The position numbers were made by a program, and so were the translations under genes. The notes beneath the pieces were generated by a model that was not told the DNA's origin, searched no databases, and saw nothing but the letters and a program-made list of their open reading frames with translations. Shown piece after piece: positions 43,727 through 53,194 of a stretch of 64,000 bases of DNA (positions are counted from its first letter, which is position 1; each line of letters begins with the position of its first letter). Location: contig JAKLEA010000006.1 of assembly GCA_022711755.1 (NCBI GenBank), forward strand, positions 186,001 through 250,000, written 5' to 3'. This DNA comes from Planctomycetota bacterium (lineage in GTDB: Bacteria; Planctomycetota; Brocadiia; SM23-32; JAKLEA01).

Positions 43727-45106
43727 TCACATGCCGGGGTAGAGCGTGCTGTTGTAGAGCGTCGGCAGCGCGAGCGGGCGAGCGTTCGTCCAGACGCACG
43801 CCGCGCGTCCGCCGAAGTAGATGACCTCCTCGCGCCCGTCTCCCCAGACGTCGGCCCTGAGGCAGTAGTACCCGACCTTCTTATCCTCGTCTGTGCGTCC
43901 GGGCGTGTGCTGGATCGTGAGCGTGTCAACGATGTTCCCGTCGCCGTCGTATATGGCATCGGGATTTCCGGGGCCGCGATTGTAGGCCAGCAGCCGCATG
44001 GACGATTCCCCGCCGGACCAGTCCAGCGGCACGATCGCCGCCGCCCAACTACCCTCGGGCTGGACCTTGCGCCAAAGCTCCCGCCCGGCGAGATCATAGA
44101 GGTAAAGCGTGGCCGGATGGCGGTCCCCGCCCGGGCGCGGGTGGCCGCGGTCAAGGACCATGAACTGGACCTCGGAGTCGTTTCGGAATCTGCCCGCGAC
44201 AACGTGCTGCGCCTCGGCAAGAGTGTGATGCCACAACTCCTTCCCGTCGGGCATTAGGCAATGAATACCGCCGTTGCCGAAGAGAAGCCGCCATGAGCCG
44301 TCGTTGAGTCGAACGGCGTAGGCGGCGTCCTGGTGTGCGCCGCGCGGGTCTTTCTGGAAGAGAACCTTCCCGTCGTGGTCAATCAGCGCGAAGCCGACGA
44401 ACACCTCGTCGCGCCCGTCGTTGTCGAAGTCGCCGTAGGCCGGGAAGTGCCCGACCGAACCGGAATAGCTCCACAGCACTTTTCCCTCGTGGGACACGCC
44501 CCACATGTTCCAGTAACGGTCTTTGACGACGAGGTCTTCGCGCCGCCCGCGCCCCGTCAGATCGGCGAAGATGAAGCAGTCGTCCGCCGGGGCGGGGATG
44601 GCGAAGCGCGACTTCTCTTTTCCTGTCGCGCCTTCAAGGACAATCATCGCAGCGTCACCCTCGTAGCGCCTGGCCCTCTCACGGACCCATGACTTCGGGT
44701 CGTCAACCTCCGCGTATTTCGCCTGGCGGACGAACATCACCTCGTTGCGCCCGTCGTTGTCCCAGTCGTATACCTGAACCGGCAGGTCGCTGTATATGCG
44801 TCCGTTGTCGGCATTGGGCTTGCCGTATTGCCAGAGGATTTCGCCGGAGAAGGTCGTCGCGGTCAGGCAGGTGATTTCGCGCGTGCCGTAGACGCTCTGA
44901 GCGAAGAGGAAGTCCGGCGCGCCGTCGCCGTTCAGGTCGCCGATGCGCAATTGCTCGGCCCCGAAGTCGCGCACGTCAATGTTGCTGACCAGGCGGATCG
45001 GCTCCGGCGGCTTGTCCTGCGCCGCGCAGTCCTGTACAACGCGTGGCGTCATTGCGAGAACGATCGCGCCAACGATAAGAGGCAGCCCGGCATTGGAGAT
45101 GCTCAT
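43727..45106 (-). CDS. Exported FG-GAP/VCBS beta-propeller protein
   Basis: A 459-residue secreted protein. After a signal peptide (GLPLIVGAIVLAMT) there are repeated calcium-type loops, IGDLNGDGAPDFLF, VYDWDNDGRNEVMF, GDFDNDGRDEVFVG and LRADVWGDGREEVIYF, as in FG-GAP/rhamnogalacturonan-lyase-like propellers. It may bind or cleave pectin-like polymers. It is the last gene of a minus-strand run that begins with the sugar ABC importer, 33 bases after the preceding gene, so co-transcription is likely. Confidence 0.75.
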   Translation of the reverse strand: MSISNAGLPLIVGAIVLAMTPRVVQDCAAQDKPPEPIRLVSNIDVRDFGAEQLRIGDLNGDGAPDFLFAQSVYGTREITCLTATTFSGEILWQYGKPNADNGRIYSDLPVQVYDWDNDGRNEVMFVRQAKYAEVDDPKSWVRERARRYEGDAAMIVLEGATGKEKSRFAIPAPADDCFIFADLTGRGRREDLVVKDRYWNMWGVSHEGKVLWSYSGSVGHFPAYGDFDNDGRDEVFVGFALIDHDGKVLFQKDPRGAHQDAAYAVRLNDGSWRLLFGNGGIHCLMPDGKELWHHTLAEAQHVVAGRFRNDSEVQFMVLDRGHPRPGGDRHPATLYLYDLAGRELWRKVQPEGSWAAAIVPLDWSGGESSMRLLAYNRGPGNPDAIYDGDGNIVDTLTIQHTPGRTDEDKKVGYYCLRADVWGDGREEVIYFGGRAACVWTNARPLALPTLYNSTLYPGM

Positions 45107-45139
45107 TTCTTACGACCTCCAGAAAAACAGCTTCGTGGA

Positions 45140-45880
45140 TTATCGCACGACCACCATTGCCTCCGGATCGAATGGATTCGTGCGCATTGCGAGCGAGAAC
45201 AGGTACGGGTAGTTCCTCTTGAGGTGCTGCATGTAATCCAGCCACTCCGCGACCAGAAGCCGGTAGATTCTGCTGACGTCTCCGGAGATGTGCTTCAGGT
45301 CGGACTCGGGAAGCGATGACAGGTCCTGCCGGAAAGCCAACTCCTCGGTCAGGTGAAACACCGCCCAGAGAAGCTCCGTGAAAGTCTCATGTTCCAGCAG
45401 ATTCGGGTTGCCCAGCAGGTCGAGCATGAACTGCCGCCGGCGGACGAGGAAGTCCCGCATCGCCGCAAGGTCCCCCCGGCCCGCGTCGGTCGCGTAATCG
45501 AAATCCGTCAGTCGGCGTTTGATGGCTGCTGTGTCGCCCTTCGTCAGGTCCCCTGACCCGTTGATCGCCTCCCGCAGGCGCGCCCTGTCCGGGTCGAACT
45601 CACGGAGCGAGGCGAGCAGTTGCGTTCCGACCTCGCTGAAGAACGCGCCGATGACCATGTTGAGCTTGCTGAGCATTGCGCGCTTCTCCCGGCGCTCCAG
45701 GACGCCGTGCAGGATCAGCGTGACGATCAGCACATCCAGCGGCAGGAAGGCTATGTCCCCCACGAGATACAGGAAGATGTGATGCGAGTCATGGAAGAGG
45801 CGGAAATGGAGGGCGTAGAACAGCGCGGAAAGCGCGATCAGGAAGAAGGAATACGAAATCCGCCAGTCAGGTTTTTTCAT
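45140..45880 (-). CDS. Membrane-anchored helical protein of unknown function
   Basis: From ATG 45880 the protein is 246 residues: two N-terminal membrane spans (ISYSFFLIALSALFYALHF and DIAFLPLDVLIVTLILHGVL), then about 190 residues of charged helices. The sequence FHDSHHIFLYLVGDIAFLP is a family-like mark that I have no name for. It sits 25 bases after the second permease gene and before the FG-GAP gene, so it probably belongs to the importer operon. No enzymatic motif is seen. The longer TTG-started frame overlaps the permease end. Confidence 0.6.
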   Translation of the reverse strand: MKKPDWRISYSFFLIALSALFYALHFRLFHDSHHIFLYLVGDIAFLPLDVLIVTLILHGVLERREKRAMLSKLNMVIGAFFSEVGTQLLASLREFDPDRARLREAINGSGDLTKGDTAAIKRRLTDFDYATDAGRGDLAAMRDFLVRRRQFMLDLLGNPNLLEHETFTELLWAVFHLTEELAFRQDLSSLPESDLKHISGDVSRIYRLLVAEWLDYMQHLKRNYPYLFSLAMRTNPFDPEAMVVVR

Positions 45881-45905
45881 GGGTTGTTTCCCGAGGGAAC
45901 TGCGG

Positions 45906-46835
45906 TCAACCTTTGACCGCGCCAAGCTGTATCCCCCGAACAAGTTGTTTCTGCATGACTATGAACAGAACGATCAGCGGCAGTATGCACATCACCGTCG
46001 CCGCCATCAGGTACTCCGTCTGGTTGCCGTAGGAGTCCTGGAAGCTCAGCATCCCGATGGGCAGTGTGCGCAGGTGGTCGTCCTTGATCATCACCAGCGG
46101 CCAGAAGAACGAGCGGTAGTTGCCCAGGAACGTGAAGATTGTCAGCGTGACCACGCCGGGCCGGGCCAGCGGAAGTATCACATCCAGGAAAATCTGCATG
46201 TGGTTCGCCCCGTCAATCTCCGCCGCCTCGTCCAGGCTCGGCGGGATGGTCATCATGAACTGCCGCAACAGGAACGTGCCGAACGCGCTGAAAGCCGCGG
46301 GGATGATGAGGCCGGAATAGCTGTTGATGAGCCGCAGCGTCACCATGATCTGATAATTCGGGACCATCAGCACCAGTCCGGGGATCATCATCGTGGCCAG
46401 ATAGAGCAGGAAGACCTTGTCCCGCCCCGGCCATCGCACGCGGCTGAAGGCGTAGGCGGCCATCGCGCTGGTGAGGACCTGGAGCGTCGTCACCCACGTC
46501 GCCACGAAAACGCTGTTGAAGTACCATTTCGGGAAATGCAGGTCGAGCAGGCGGCGCAGGTGCGGATCCTCCGCCAGCCTCAGAACGACGAGGTAATTGG
46601 ACGGGCGGGACTGGCGGGGGACGAGGTGTGGCGACTCCGTCTCGCTGCGCGGCTTCAGGCTGGCCGTGGACATCCACAGGAACGGGACCGTGACCGTGCA
46701 GGCGAAGACGACCATGAGCGCGAAGCCCGCGAAGCGGCCCGCCGTCCGCAGGGCGGCCCGCCGCTCGCGTGCGTTTCCGCGCACAGCGGTTTCCGGCGCA
46801 AGGCCGGTCCGCCCGTTTCGGTCAGTAGTTGACAT
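45906..46835 (-). CDS. Sugar ABC importer permease (MalG type)
   Basis: A 309-residue permease with six membrane spans and the ATPase-contact EAA loop SLDEAAEIDGANHMQIFLDV (about residues 200-219), followed by ILPLARPG. The N-terminal cytoplasmic tail is Arg-rich. It overlaps the first permease gene by 14 bases. With that permease and the solute-binding protein it would import an oligosaccharide or sugar acid. No ATPase gene is nearby; such importers often share a distant MsmK/UgpC-type ATPase. Confidence 0.92.
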   Translation of the reverse strand: MSTTDRNGRTGLAPETAVRGNARERRAALRTAGRFAGFALMVVFACTVTVPFLWMSTASLKPRSETESPHLVPRQSRPSNYLVVLRLAEDPHLRRLLDLHFPKWYFNSVFVATWVTTLQVLTSAMAAYAFSRVRWPGRDKVFLLYLATMMIPGLVLMVPNYQIMVTLRLINSYSGLIIPAAFSAFGTFLLRQFMMTIPPSLDEAAEIDGANHMQIFLDVILPLARPGVVTLTIFTFLGNYRSFFWPLVMIKDDHLRTLPIGMLSFQDSYGNQTEYLMAATVMCILPLIVLFIVMQKQLVRGIQLGAVKG

Positions 46836-48546
46836 AGCGGTTCCCGAATCGCCAGTTCAGAAGCGTCAGCGCGAAGATTATCGCGAACATCACCCACGCC
46901 ACCGCGGACGCGTAGCCCATCTGCAACTGCTCGAACGCGGCGGTGTAGATGTAGTATGACAATGTAGTCGTCGTCCCCGCCGGCCCGCCAAGCGTCATCA
47001 CGCGGGCCTCCTCGAAGCCGCCCTGTAAGCCGCCGATCGTCGCCATGATGACGATGAAGAACGTCGTCGGGGCCAGTTGCGGCCATGTGACGTGGCGGAA
47101 GCGCGCCCACCGCCCCGCCCCGTCAATCTCCGCCGCCTCGTAAAGCTCGACCGGGATGTTGCTGATCCCGGCCAGGTAGAGGAGCATGTTGTTCCCGCCG
47201 ATGCCGGTCCAGACGCCCATTATCATGATCGCCTCGCGCGCGCCGAGGCCGAAGCCCTTGTTGTTAAAGTATTCCGGCAGGCCGAGGAAGCCGAGCAGCG
47301 ACTCCGTCCCGGCCAGCCACGTTGGGAACTCCCTGCCGATCTCGTCCGCGCCCGCCAGCGCGATGAAGGCGCGCCCGACCCAGAAAATCCCGAACGCGGC
47401 GACGGCCATTTTCAGAACGTGGCTGATTACCGCCGCCGCGCCGTCCTGCCTGACCCGCGCGAAAAGCTGCCACGCCCATCGGGCGACCAGCGCCACCCCG
47501 CCCGCCCAGACCAGCACTGTAATAATATAGAATACGGCGTCTGGAATAGTCCACGTTGACCACTCAAGCGCGTCCGCGCCCTTGTCCAGAACCGTGTTGA
47601 CCATGCCGAAATGCGGGTTGTAAAGGCGCGACCACAGAATTATCAGCGCGACGCCGGCGGTGAAGTTCGGGATGTAGAGAATCGTCCGGAACGCGACGTT
47701 GGCCCAGACGACGCCGAGAATCGAAATGAGGAACGCGACGGCGACAAGGAGCGCGACGTCCCGCTGCCCGGAATTCCAAGCAAGGAGCGACGTTATCGCC
47801 CCGACGACGGCGAATAGCGCGGAGAGAACGGCCTTCAGCCTGCGCGTCCCTAGATTCAATTCCTTTGAAAGGACGACGGCCAGGAACAGGGACCCAGCGA
47901 TGCCGACCGGGATGCCGAGCATGAAGTACGCGGTGTTGTAGAAGTAGAACCAGAAGAAGCGGTCGTTGGGATCATACGCCCGCCACGTCGGGGTTGAGGT
48001 CAGCGCAAGTCCGAGAATGCCAAGCCAGACGACGGCGGGCCAGGCGAATCCCCGTCCCATCCATGTGGCGGATTCCAGAGAGATCAGTACCCATCCGAAA
48101 ACGCCGAGGACGACGCCCAGCAGAGCCATGCCCGGCCCGGCCCCGAGCGCCCCCGCGATCATGAGGGCGACGCCGGTGACGAGCCACAGAGCTCCGCCCG
48201 ACTTCAGCCCCCGCGCGCGCGGACCGCGCGAAAGCAGCGTCCCTGCAATACCGGTGAAAAGCATCAACAGCGAGACCGCCCAGAGCGCGAGCCACAGCCC
48301 GGGATCGCCGGCCTGCCCCGCCGCCGGAAGCTCCGATCTGTGGACGCCCAGCAGGTCGGAATAATTCCGAAGCCCGACGAACTCCCGCTCGATGCGCGGC
48401 TTCAGGCTCCAGTTCGTGAAGCTCATTACGAGGCTGAAAACGACGGGGAACGCGGTGAAGGCGATGAAGCCGAGGAAGTTGGGCGCGAGGAAGGCAATCG
48501 CCCACATAAGGTTCTTCCTGGTTCTTGAACGTGTCTGGTTCATCAT
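46822..48546 (-). CDS. Sugar ABC importer permease (MalF type), greatly enlarged
   Basis: A 574-residue permease; a typical one is ~300. The core is present: NLMWAIAFLAPNFLGFIAFT, TILYIPNFTAGVALIILWSR, and the EAA loop ELYEAAEIDGAGRWARFRHV then TWPQLAP. Three hydrophobic insertions add about eight spans. They lie after the first periplasmic loop (LWLALWAVSLLMLFTGIAGT to VVWLGILGLALTST), after the second core span (LKAVLSALFAVVGAITSLLA and VALLVAVAFLISILGVVW), and before the EAA region (AVFYIITVLVWAGGVALVAR and LKMAVAAFGIFWVGRAFIAL). MalF itself has a large periplasmic domain, but not extra TMs of this number. ATG 48546 is preferred over the upstream frame. Confidence 0.85.
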   Translation of the reverse strand: MMNQTRSRTRKNLMWAIAFLAPNFLGFIAFTAFPVVFSLVMSFTNWSLKPRIEREFVGLRNYSDLLGVHRSELPAAGQAGDPGLWLALWAVSLLMLFTGIAGTLLSRGPRARGLKSGGALWLVTGVALMIAGALGAGPGMALLGVVLGVFGWVLISLESATWMGRGFAWPAVVWLGILGLALTSTPTWRAYDPNDRFFWFYFYNTAYFMLGIPVGIAGSLFLAVVLSKELNLGTRRLKAVLSALFAVVGAITSLLAWNSGQRDVALLVAVAFLISILGVVWANVAFRTILYIPNFTAGVALIILWSRLYNPHFGMVNTVLDKGADALEWSTWTIPDAVFYIITVLVWAGGVALVARWAWQLFARVRQDGAAAVISHVLKMAVAAFGIFWVGRAFIALAGADEIGREFPTWLAGTESLLGFLGLPEYFNNKGFGLGAREAIMIMGVWTGIGGNNMLLYLAGISNIPVELYEAAEIDGAGRWARFRHVTWPQLAPTTFFIVIMATIGGLQGGFEEARVMTLGGPAGTTTTLSYYIYTAAFEQLQMGYASAVAWVMFAIIFALTLLNWRFGNRYVNY

Positions 48547-48619
48547 TCCGCCGCAGGATGTGCGCGGTGTAATGGCGAGGCCATCAACCATACACACACT
48601 GGAATTTATCCTCTTCCCC

Positions 48620-48697
48620 GTGTGCAAAACCTACGGTTTCGCACACCCTACATCTTCATCTGTCGGTGCGTTCTCACTTCGTTCGGACGCACCCTAC
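48620..48697. repeat. Two CACCCTAC-type hairpins at the 3' end of the solute-binding gene
   Basis: GTGTGCAAAACC/GGTTTCGCACAC followed by CCTAC (48620-48651), and GGTGCGTTCTCACTTCG with CGGACGCACCCTAC (48665-48697). The second runs into the last codons of the solute-binding protein gene (stop at 48674), so the repeat supplies the protein's final residues and its stop. Confidence 0.8.
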
Positions 48698-50164
48698 ATC
48701 TGCCCTTTCGTATCGTTCGCGGAGGGTTTTGTCGCGCTCGATGTTCTTCCGAATCTCCCGGTTCACGTCCTCCGCCGCCGCGCGCATGGCCTCCGCCACG
48801 TCCGCCCTGGGGTCCGCATCAATTCGGTCAATCTGCGCGCCGATGAAGCGGTAGGTCGTCGCGCCGTCAACGTAGGGGCTGACCTCGCGCGTCTGGCCCC
48901 AGTCCGTCGCCTTGTTGGTCAGGTCGTGCAGGTCATCTTCACCCGGCCATTCGGGGTTTATCTGCCGCTTGAGAGTCGCGAACTCCGGGTTCCCCGGCAG
49001 TGCGTCCGCCCCGTCGTTGATCGTCTGGCAGTAGGTCTCCCCCGCAAGATATGAGAGGAAGTTCACGGCTTTGTCGCGGTGGGGAGAGAGCTTGTTGATC
49101 GCAGCGCTGCGGCAGTCCAGCACGACCAGCGGCGGCCGCCCGTCGAAGTGCGGCACGTGCATCGCCCCCAGGCGCGCCGGCGGCAGGTCCTGCGGCTCCT
49201 CGTGCTCGTTCATCCATTTCCTGTGCCACGCCCGGCATTCCGCCTCGTCAGTCGGTATTACAACGCCAGGATGCCGTTTGCGGAAAAGCTCGTTCTGATC
49301 GCTCAGGAACCGCCGCAGCCTGATCAGCGACCATTTCCCGATCTTGATGCTCGCGATGCGCTGGCTGCCGAAGAAGTTGATCCAGCCCTGGCCCCAGCCG
49401 CCCTCGCTGCTCATGCCCTCCTTCTGGATGGGATTGGGCGAGACGTTGAACCTGTGCATCAGATCGCGGTGAAGCTGCGCGCCGGCGATTGCCTCCGGGG
49501 AGTCAACGACGCAACGCGCGCCGTCCTGCGTGAAAAAGCTCCCGCCCGCCTGGTAGATCAGCTCTTCCCACGAGTCATTACAGAAGCCGAAACACTCGGG
49601 CAGCGACTTCCCCTTCCGCCGCACGGTCAGCGGCGTTGCATACTTCTCGATGAATTCGGTCCATGAGATTACGCGGTCAGTCGGCGGATACGGCACGTCA
49701 TATTTGTCGAACAGGTTCTTGTTATAGATGATGATGTCAACGTTGACGTTGCAGGGATAGCAGAATTGCCGCCCGTCCAGAGTCAGCATGCCCTCCGCCT
49801 TTGCGTATGTCTTTGACGGGTCGAAGCCGCGCTCCTTCGCGACATCGGTCACGTCCAGCAGGATTCCCGCGTCAACGTAGGTCTGCAACTGCCGGATGCC
49901 ATAGACGTCAATGATGTCCGGGCCGATGCCGGAGCAGCTCTGGACGATGATCTTCTGCACGCCGGTGTTGTTGGGGTCGAGGCGCAGGAAGCAATCGGGG
50001 AACAGGCGGTTGAAATTGTCAATCTGCTCGACGCGGGCGGGGTTGTTGTCCGAGACCCACATGAGGGGCGCGCGGCCCTTCGCCTCATCCGGCGGAACAA
50101 GGACCACCGCAAGGAGCGACCACGCGGCAAGGACGGCAAGGAGTATGGCGAAGACGTATTTCAT
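48674..50164 (-). CDS. Sugar ABC importer solute-binding protein
   Basis: From ATG 50164 the protein is 496 residues. The N-terminus MKYVFAILLAVLAAWSLLAV is a signal or anchor without a lipobox Cys. The body has the family-1 binding-protein fold: LMWVSDNNPARVEQIDNFNR, a GIGPDIIDVYG hinge strand, RVISWTEFIEKYA, GGWGQGWINFFG, and AVNFLSYLAGETYCQTINDG near the end. It delivers the sugar to the two permeases. The final residues (VGCVRTK) are encoded by a CACCCTAC-type repeat, so the native C-terminus may have been altered. Confidence 0.88.
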   Translation of the reverse strand: MKYVFAILLAVLAAWSLLAVVLVPPDEAKGRAPLMWVSDNNPARVEQIDNFNRLFPDCFLRLDPNNTGVQKIIVQSCSGIGPDIIDVYGIRQLQTYVDAGILLDVTDVAKERGFDPSKTYAKAEGMLTLDGRQFCYPCNVNVDIIIYNKNLFDKYDVPYPPTDRVISWTEFIEKYATPLTVRRKGKSLPECFGFCNDSWEELIYQAGGSFFTQDGARCVVDSPEAIAGAQLHRDLMHRFNVSPNPIQKEGMSSEGGWGQGWINFFGSQRIASIKIGKWSLIRLRRFLSDQNELFRKRHPGVVIPTDEAECRAWHRKWMNEHEEPQDLPPARLGAMHVPHFDGRPPLVVLDCRSAAINKLSPHRDKAVNFLSYLAGETYCQTINDGADALPGNPEFATLKRQINPEWPGEDDLHDLTNKATDWGQTREVSPYVDGATTYRFIGAQIDRIDADPRADVAEAMRAAAEDVNREIRKNIERDKTLRERYERADVGCVRTK

Positions 50165-50319
50165 TTCACCCCGATGCTGAAAAGACTGCGGCCTGTTTCG
50201 TGCCACTCGGTTTCTACCACAGCGCCGCGCCGCGTTCAAGCGCGGCTGATTCCGCGCGAGTCGGCCTGTCCCGGCGCAATTCCATGCCACGATTGACCAG
50301 CCGACCGCGCCATTGTCTA

Positions 50320-51984
50320 ATGCCCCGGATGAAGCCTGCCTTTCTCAAACAGCATCGGGGACTTCTCGCGCTCCTGCTCGCCTTTCTCGCGGTCCGGCTT
50401 GTCCTGATTGCGACGTGGCAGAGCCATGCCGACGAAGACGACTCCGCCGTCGGGATCATGGCCATCCACGTCCTGAAGGGACACCCCCATTGGGCCGGAT
50501 ACTACGGGCAGGCTTACGCGAATGGGGAGACGGTAATGGCGTGGCTCGCGGCCCCGTGGATGGCGGCGATCGGGATCGGCGTCCCCGGACTTCGACTCGG
50601 CGCCGTGACGATCAGTTGCGCGACGCTGATTCTTGTCTTCGTCCTTGCGCGGCGGGAATTCGGCGAAAAAGTGGCGCTGGCATCCGCCGCGCTGTTCGCG
50701 TTCGCCACTCCGCTGGCCGAATGGCACGCCAAATCCCGCGGCGGCTATGTCGCGATGCTGTTTTCAATAACGCTGCTTTACCTCCTCCTCTTCAGGACTG
50801 TCTTTCATGACAGGAGGCATCCGCGCGATTATGCCGCGCTCGGGGCGGTTGCAGCGCTGACGTTCTGGATTCAGGCGCTCGCCCTGCCGCACGTCGCGTG
50901 CGTCGTTCTGATTCTTCTTGCCGACGCTTTTTCCCGGAGGAGTTTTCCGGGGTTTGCCTGGTTTGCCGCCGGCGCTTTGGTCGGATTGCTGCCGCTCGCC
51001 CTCGGCCCTGAACTGCCGCATCAGTCGCGCGGCGTCGCCGAGGTGATCCGTCAGAACCTTGACCTCGCTGCGCTTGCGTCTCCACACGACATGATCGCTG
51101 TCTTTACCCGGAAACTTCCGGCCTTCTTCATGCCGCAGAATGCCGACGCGATTGCCGCCTCGATTCCCGCGACCGCGCGGCTTGAGTGCCGAAAAGTCCT
51201 TCTTCTCGCAGCGTATCTTGCATGGAGGGAGCGGAAAGGTTTGCTTGGGCTTGCGTCTTCATTCGCTCTGCGGTGCGGCGTTTCCGAATCCTCATCGCCG
51301 CGCGCAGTCCTGATTTTCGCCCTGGCGTTCCCGCTCTTCGCCTTCGTCCTCGGCGGAAGGCGAGCGGCCACTGCGCGATACCTTCTGCCCATCTTCCCCG
51401 CCGCCGCGATCTGCTGCGCTCTGGCGGTTGCGGACCTCGCCGGATGGCGCGATTCGGATTCGCCGCGTCCCGGTCTTTCCGCCGGGCGCTTAATCGGGAT
51501 CGCCTTTCTGTCCACGCTCCTTGCGCTTGGAGTTTTCAGCAACCTGAGCATGATCGGGCGCAACCGTGTTTGCGAAGGCGTCCAGACCACCCCGGCCTCG
51601 GGCTTCACGGACGTCATGTCGGGGGGGATTCATACAACTACTGTCGTCAGGTTCCTGCTGGCACAGAACGTCACCCGCGTCCTCGCCGGGAACTTCCTGT
51701 GTTCGCGGCTGGTTTTTGAAAGCGGGGAGAGAATAATCGCCGCGCCGCCCGCGCATCTTTCCCGGGTCAGCGGCTATGACCAGCAGGTTCAGGACGCCGA
51801 TCGAATCGGGCTTATCTTTCACGAAAGAGATTTCTGGTCCCGCGTCTTCATTGAATGGTGCGGGCGCGACAAGGCGATGCAGATCGGCCCCTACACGGTC
51901 ATCCTGCTTTCCGAGGAACAGACGCAGGAGTTTCTGGAAATCCGCGGCAGCGGGCGCATCATCCATCTTGCCGATGGATATTGA
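50320..51984 (+). CDS. GT-C membrane glycosyltransferase (PMT/ArnT-like)
   Basis: A ~554-residue protein with ten to twelve membrane spans. The first extracytoplasmic loop has HADEDDSAVGIMAIHVL, including the acidic catalytic pair expected for GT-C enzymes that use polyprenyl-phosphate sugars. GYYGQAYANGETVMAWLAAP matches the ArnT/PMT-2 loop. The last ~150 residues are a periplasmic domain. It would add sugars to protein, lipid or wall polymers. Start is ATG 50320 or 50329; no clear ribosome site is seen, and the earlier ATG at 50200 lacks support. Confidence 0.82.
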   Translation: MPRMKPAFLKQHRGLLALLLAFLAVRLVLIATWQSHADEDDSAVGIMAIHVLKGHPHWAGYYGQAYANGETVMAWLAAPWMAAIGIGVPGLRLGAVTISCATLILVFVLARREFGEKVALASAALFAFATPLAEWHAKSRGGYVAMLFSITLLYLLLFRTVFHDRRHPRDYAALGAVAALTFWIQALALPHVACVVLILLADAFSRRSFPGFAWFAAGALVGLLPLALGPELPHQSRGVAEVIRQNLDLAALASPHDMIAVFTRKLPAFFMPQNADAIAASIPATARLECRKVLLLAAYLAWRERKGLLGLASSFALRCGVSESSSPRAVLIFALAFPLFAFVLGGRRAATARYLLPIFPAAAICCALAVADLAGWRDSDSPRPGLSAGRLIGIAFLSTLLALGVFSNLSMIGRNRVCEGVQTTPASGFTDVMSGGIHTTTVVRFLLAQNVTRVLAGNFLCSRLVFESGERIIAAPPAHLSRVSGYDQQVQDADRIGLIFHERDFWSRVFIEWCGRDKAMQIGPYTVILLSEEQTQEFLEIRGSGRIIHLADGY

Positions 51985-52072
51985 TTCTGCATGAGGGCTG
52001 ATGAGGTACAATAATGGCAATTCCGCCTTTTCTTTCCGTCCGCTGCTTCTCGTTTGAACTTCCCATGGCGAA

Positions 52073-53185
52073 ATGAAACGCAAGGTCGAAACCCCGGATC
52101 AGATCGTCTACGTAGGAAGGATTCCCAAATTCACAGGAATGGGGATATTCATCTTCGCCGTGTCGTTCATAGTCGGAATGATGATGCTCGGCGTCGGATT
52201 TCTGGAGGCGGCGCGCTACGTCATCCCGCCGCCGCTTGCGATCGGCGCCCTGCTGCTCATGGTCCGCCGGCGTCTCACATTCAATCTCGTCGAAGGGACC
52301 TGCGACGAGCGGTTGTCCCTGCTTATGGAATTCAGGCCGCGAATCGTCAAATTGTCCGACTTCGACCGCGTGATGCTGGATATCCGATCGCACGAAAGTT
52401 CTAACAAGCTCCGTCAACTCACATTCGGCGTGCGGCTGGTGAGCAAGAGCCTAATAACAATGGATATCATGCAGGTCTCGAAGCTGGAGACGGCGCTGGC
52501 CGAGGCGGAATTCCTGGCCAAACGCCTCAAGCTCGACCTTGAGGACAGGACGATGGGCGCGCCGGTCGTGCGCCCCGTGTCGCTGATCGGCCTTTCGCTA
52601 CGCGAGCAACGCATCGCGTCGCCGCAGGCTCCCGCCGATATGCCTCCCCCTCCGCCTTCCCTTCATTCGAAGATCGGGCGTCAGAACGGCTCGCTATCCC
52701 TTGAAATCCCCCCGACCGGCCTTCGCCCGTTCCATCCGTTGAATCTTCCGATGACCTTCTCATTCGGCCTGGGGCTTGTCTTCAGCATTATCCCATTTGG
52801 AGGCCCGCCCTCCCCGATAGCCGCCATTCCGGTGTTTTACGGGCTGGGCGGTCTCATCTACCGCATGCTCTGCCAGCGCAGCAGGCTAGTTATAGGCCGG
52901 GACGAACTCAAGCACTGGGCGTGGATACCGCTCTCGTGGAAGCTCACCGCAATTCCTGCGTCCCAGATCACCGTCGTCATGGTGGGCGTGGATCCGGCGA
53001 AGCGCATGGGCGGCGAAAGCTACGCCGTTCGCAAGGCCGTCCGGAGCAGATACCTGAAAATCCTCGTGCCCAGCCGCTCCGAAATCATCGTCAGATACGG
53101 CGCCAAAAGCCTGACCTTCGGGGGACACCTCCCCCCGGAGGAAAAGGAATGGCTCGCGGAGATCATCCGAAGAATGGTCGGCTGA
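52073..53185 (+). CDS. Membrane protein with two PH-like domains
   Basis: A 370-residue protein with two similar halves. Each has a paired membrane span (GMGIFIFAVSFIVGMMMLGV; FSFGLGLVFSIIPFGG plus a short second span) followed by a beta-rich domain (RRRLTFNLVEGTCDERLSLL; SRLVIGRDELKHWAWIPLSW) like bacterial PH domains. A Pro-rich linker (APADMPPPPPSL) lies between them. No enzyme motif is seen. It is 88 bases after the glycosyltransferase on the same strand, so joint expression is possible. Confidence 0.6.
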   Translation: MKRKVETPDQIVYVGRIPKFTGMGIFIFAVSFIVGMMMLGVGFLEAARYVIPPPLAIGALLLMVRRRLTFNLVEGTCDERLSLLMEFRPRIVKLSDFDRVMLDIRSHESSNKLRQLTFGVRLVSKSLITMDIMQVSKLETALAEAEFLAKRLKLDLEDRTMGAPVVRPVSLIGLSLREQRIASPQAPADMPPPPPSLHSKIGRQNGSLSLEIPPTGLRPFHPLNLPMTFSFGLGLVFSIIPFGGPPSPIAAIPVFYGLGGLIYRMLCQRSRLVIGRDELKHWAWIPLSWKLTAIPASQITVVMVGVDPAKRMGGESYAVRKAVRSRYLKILVPSRSEIIVRYGAKSLTFGGHLPPEEKEWLAEIIRRMVG

Positions 53186-53194
53186 GGGACGCCG

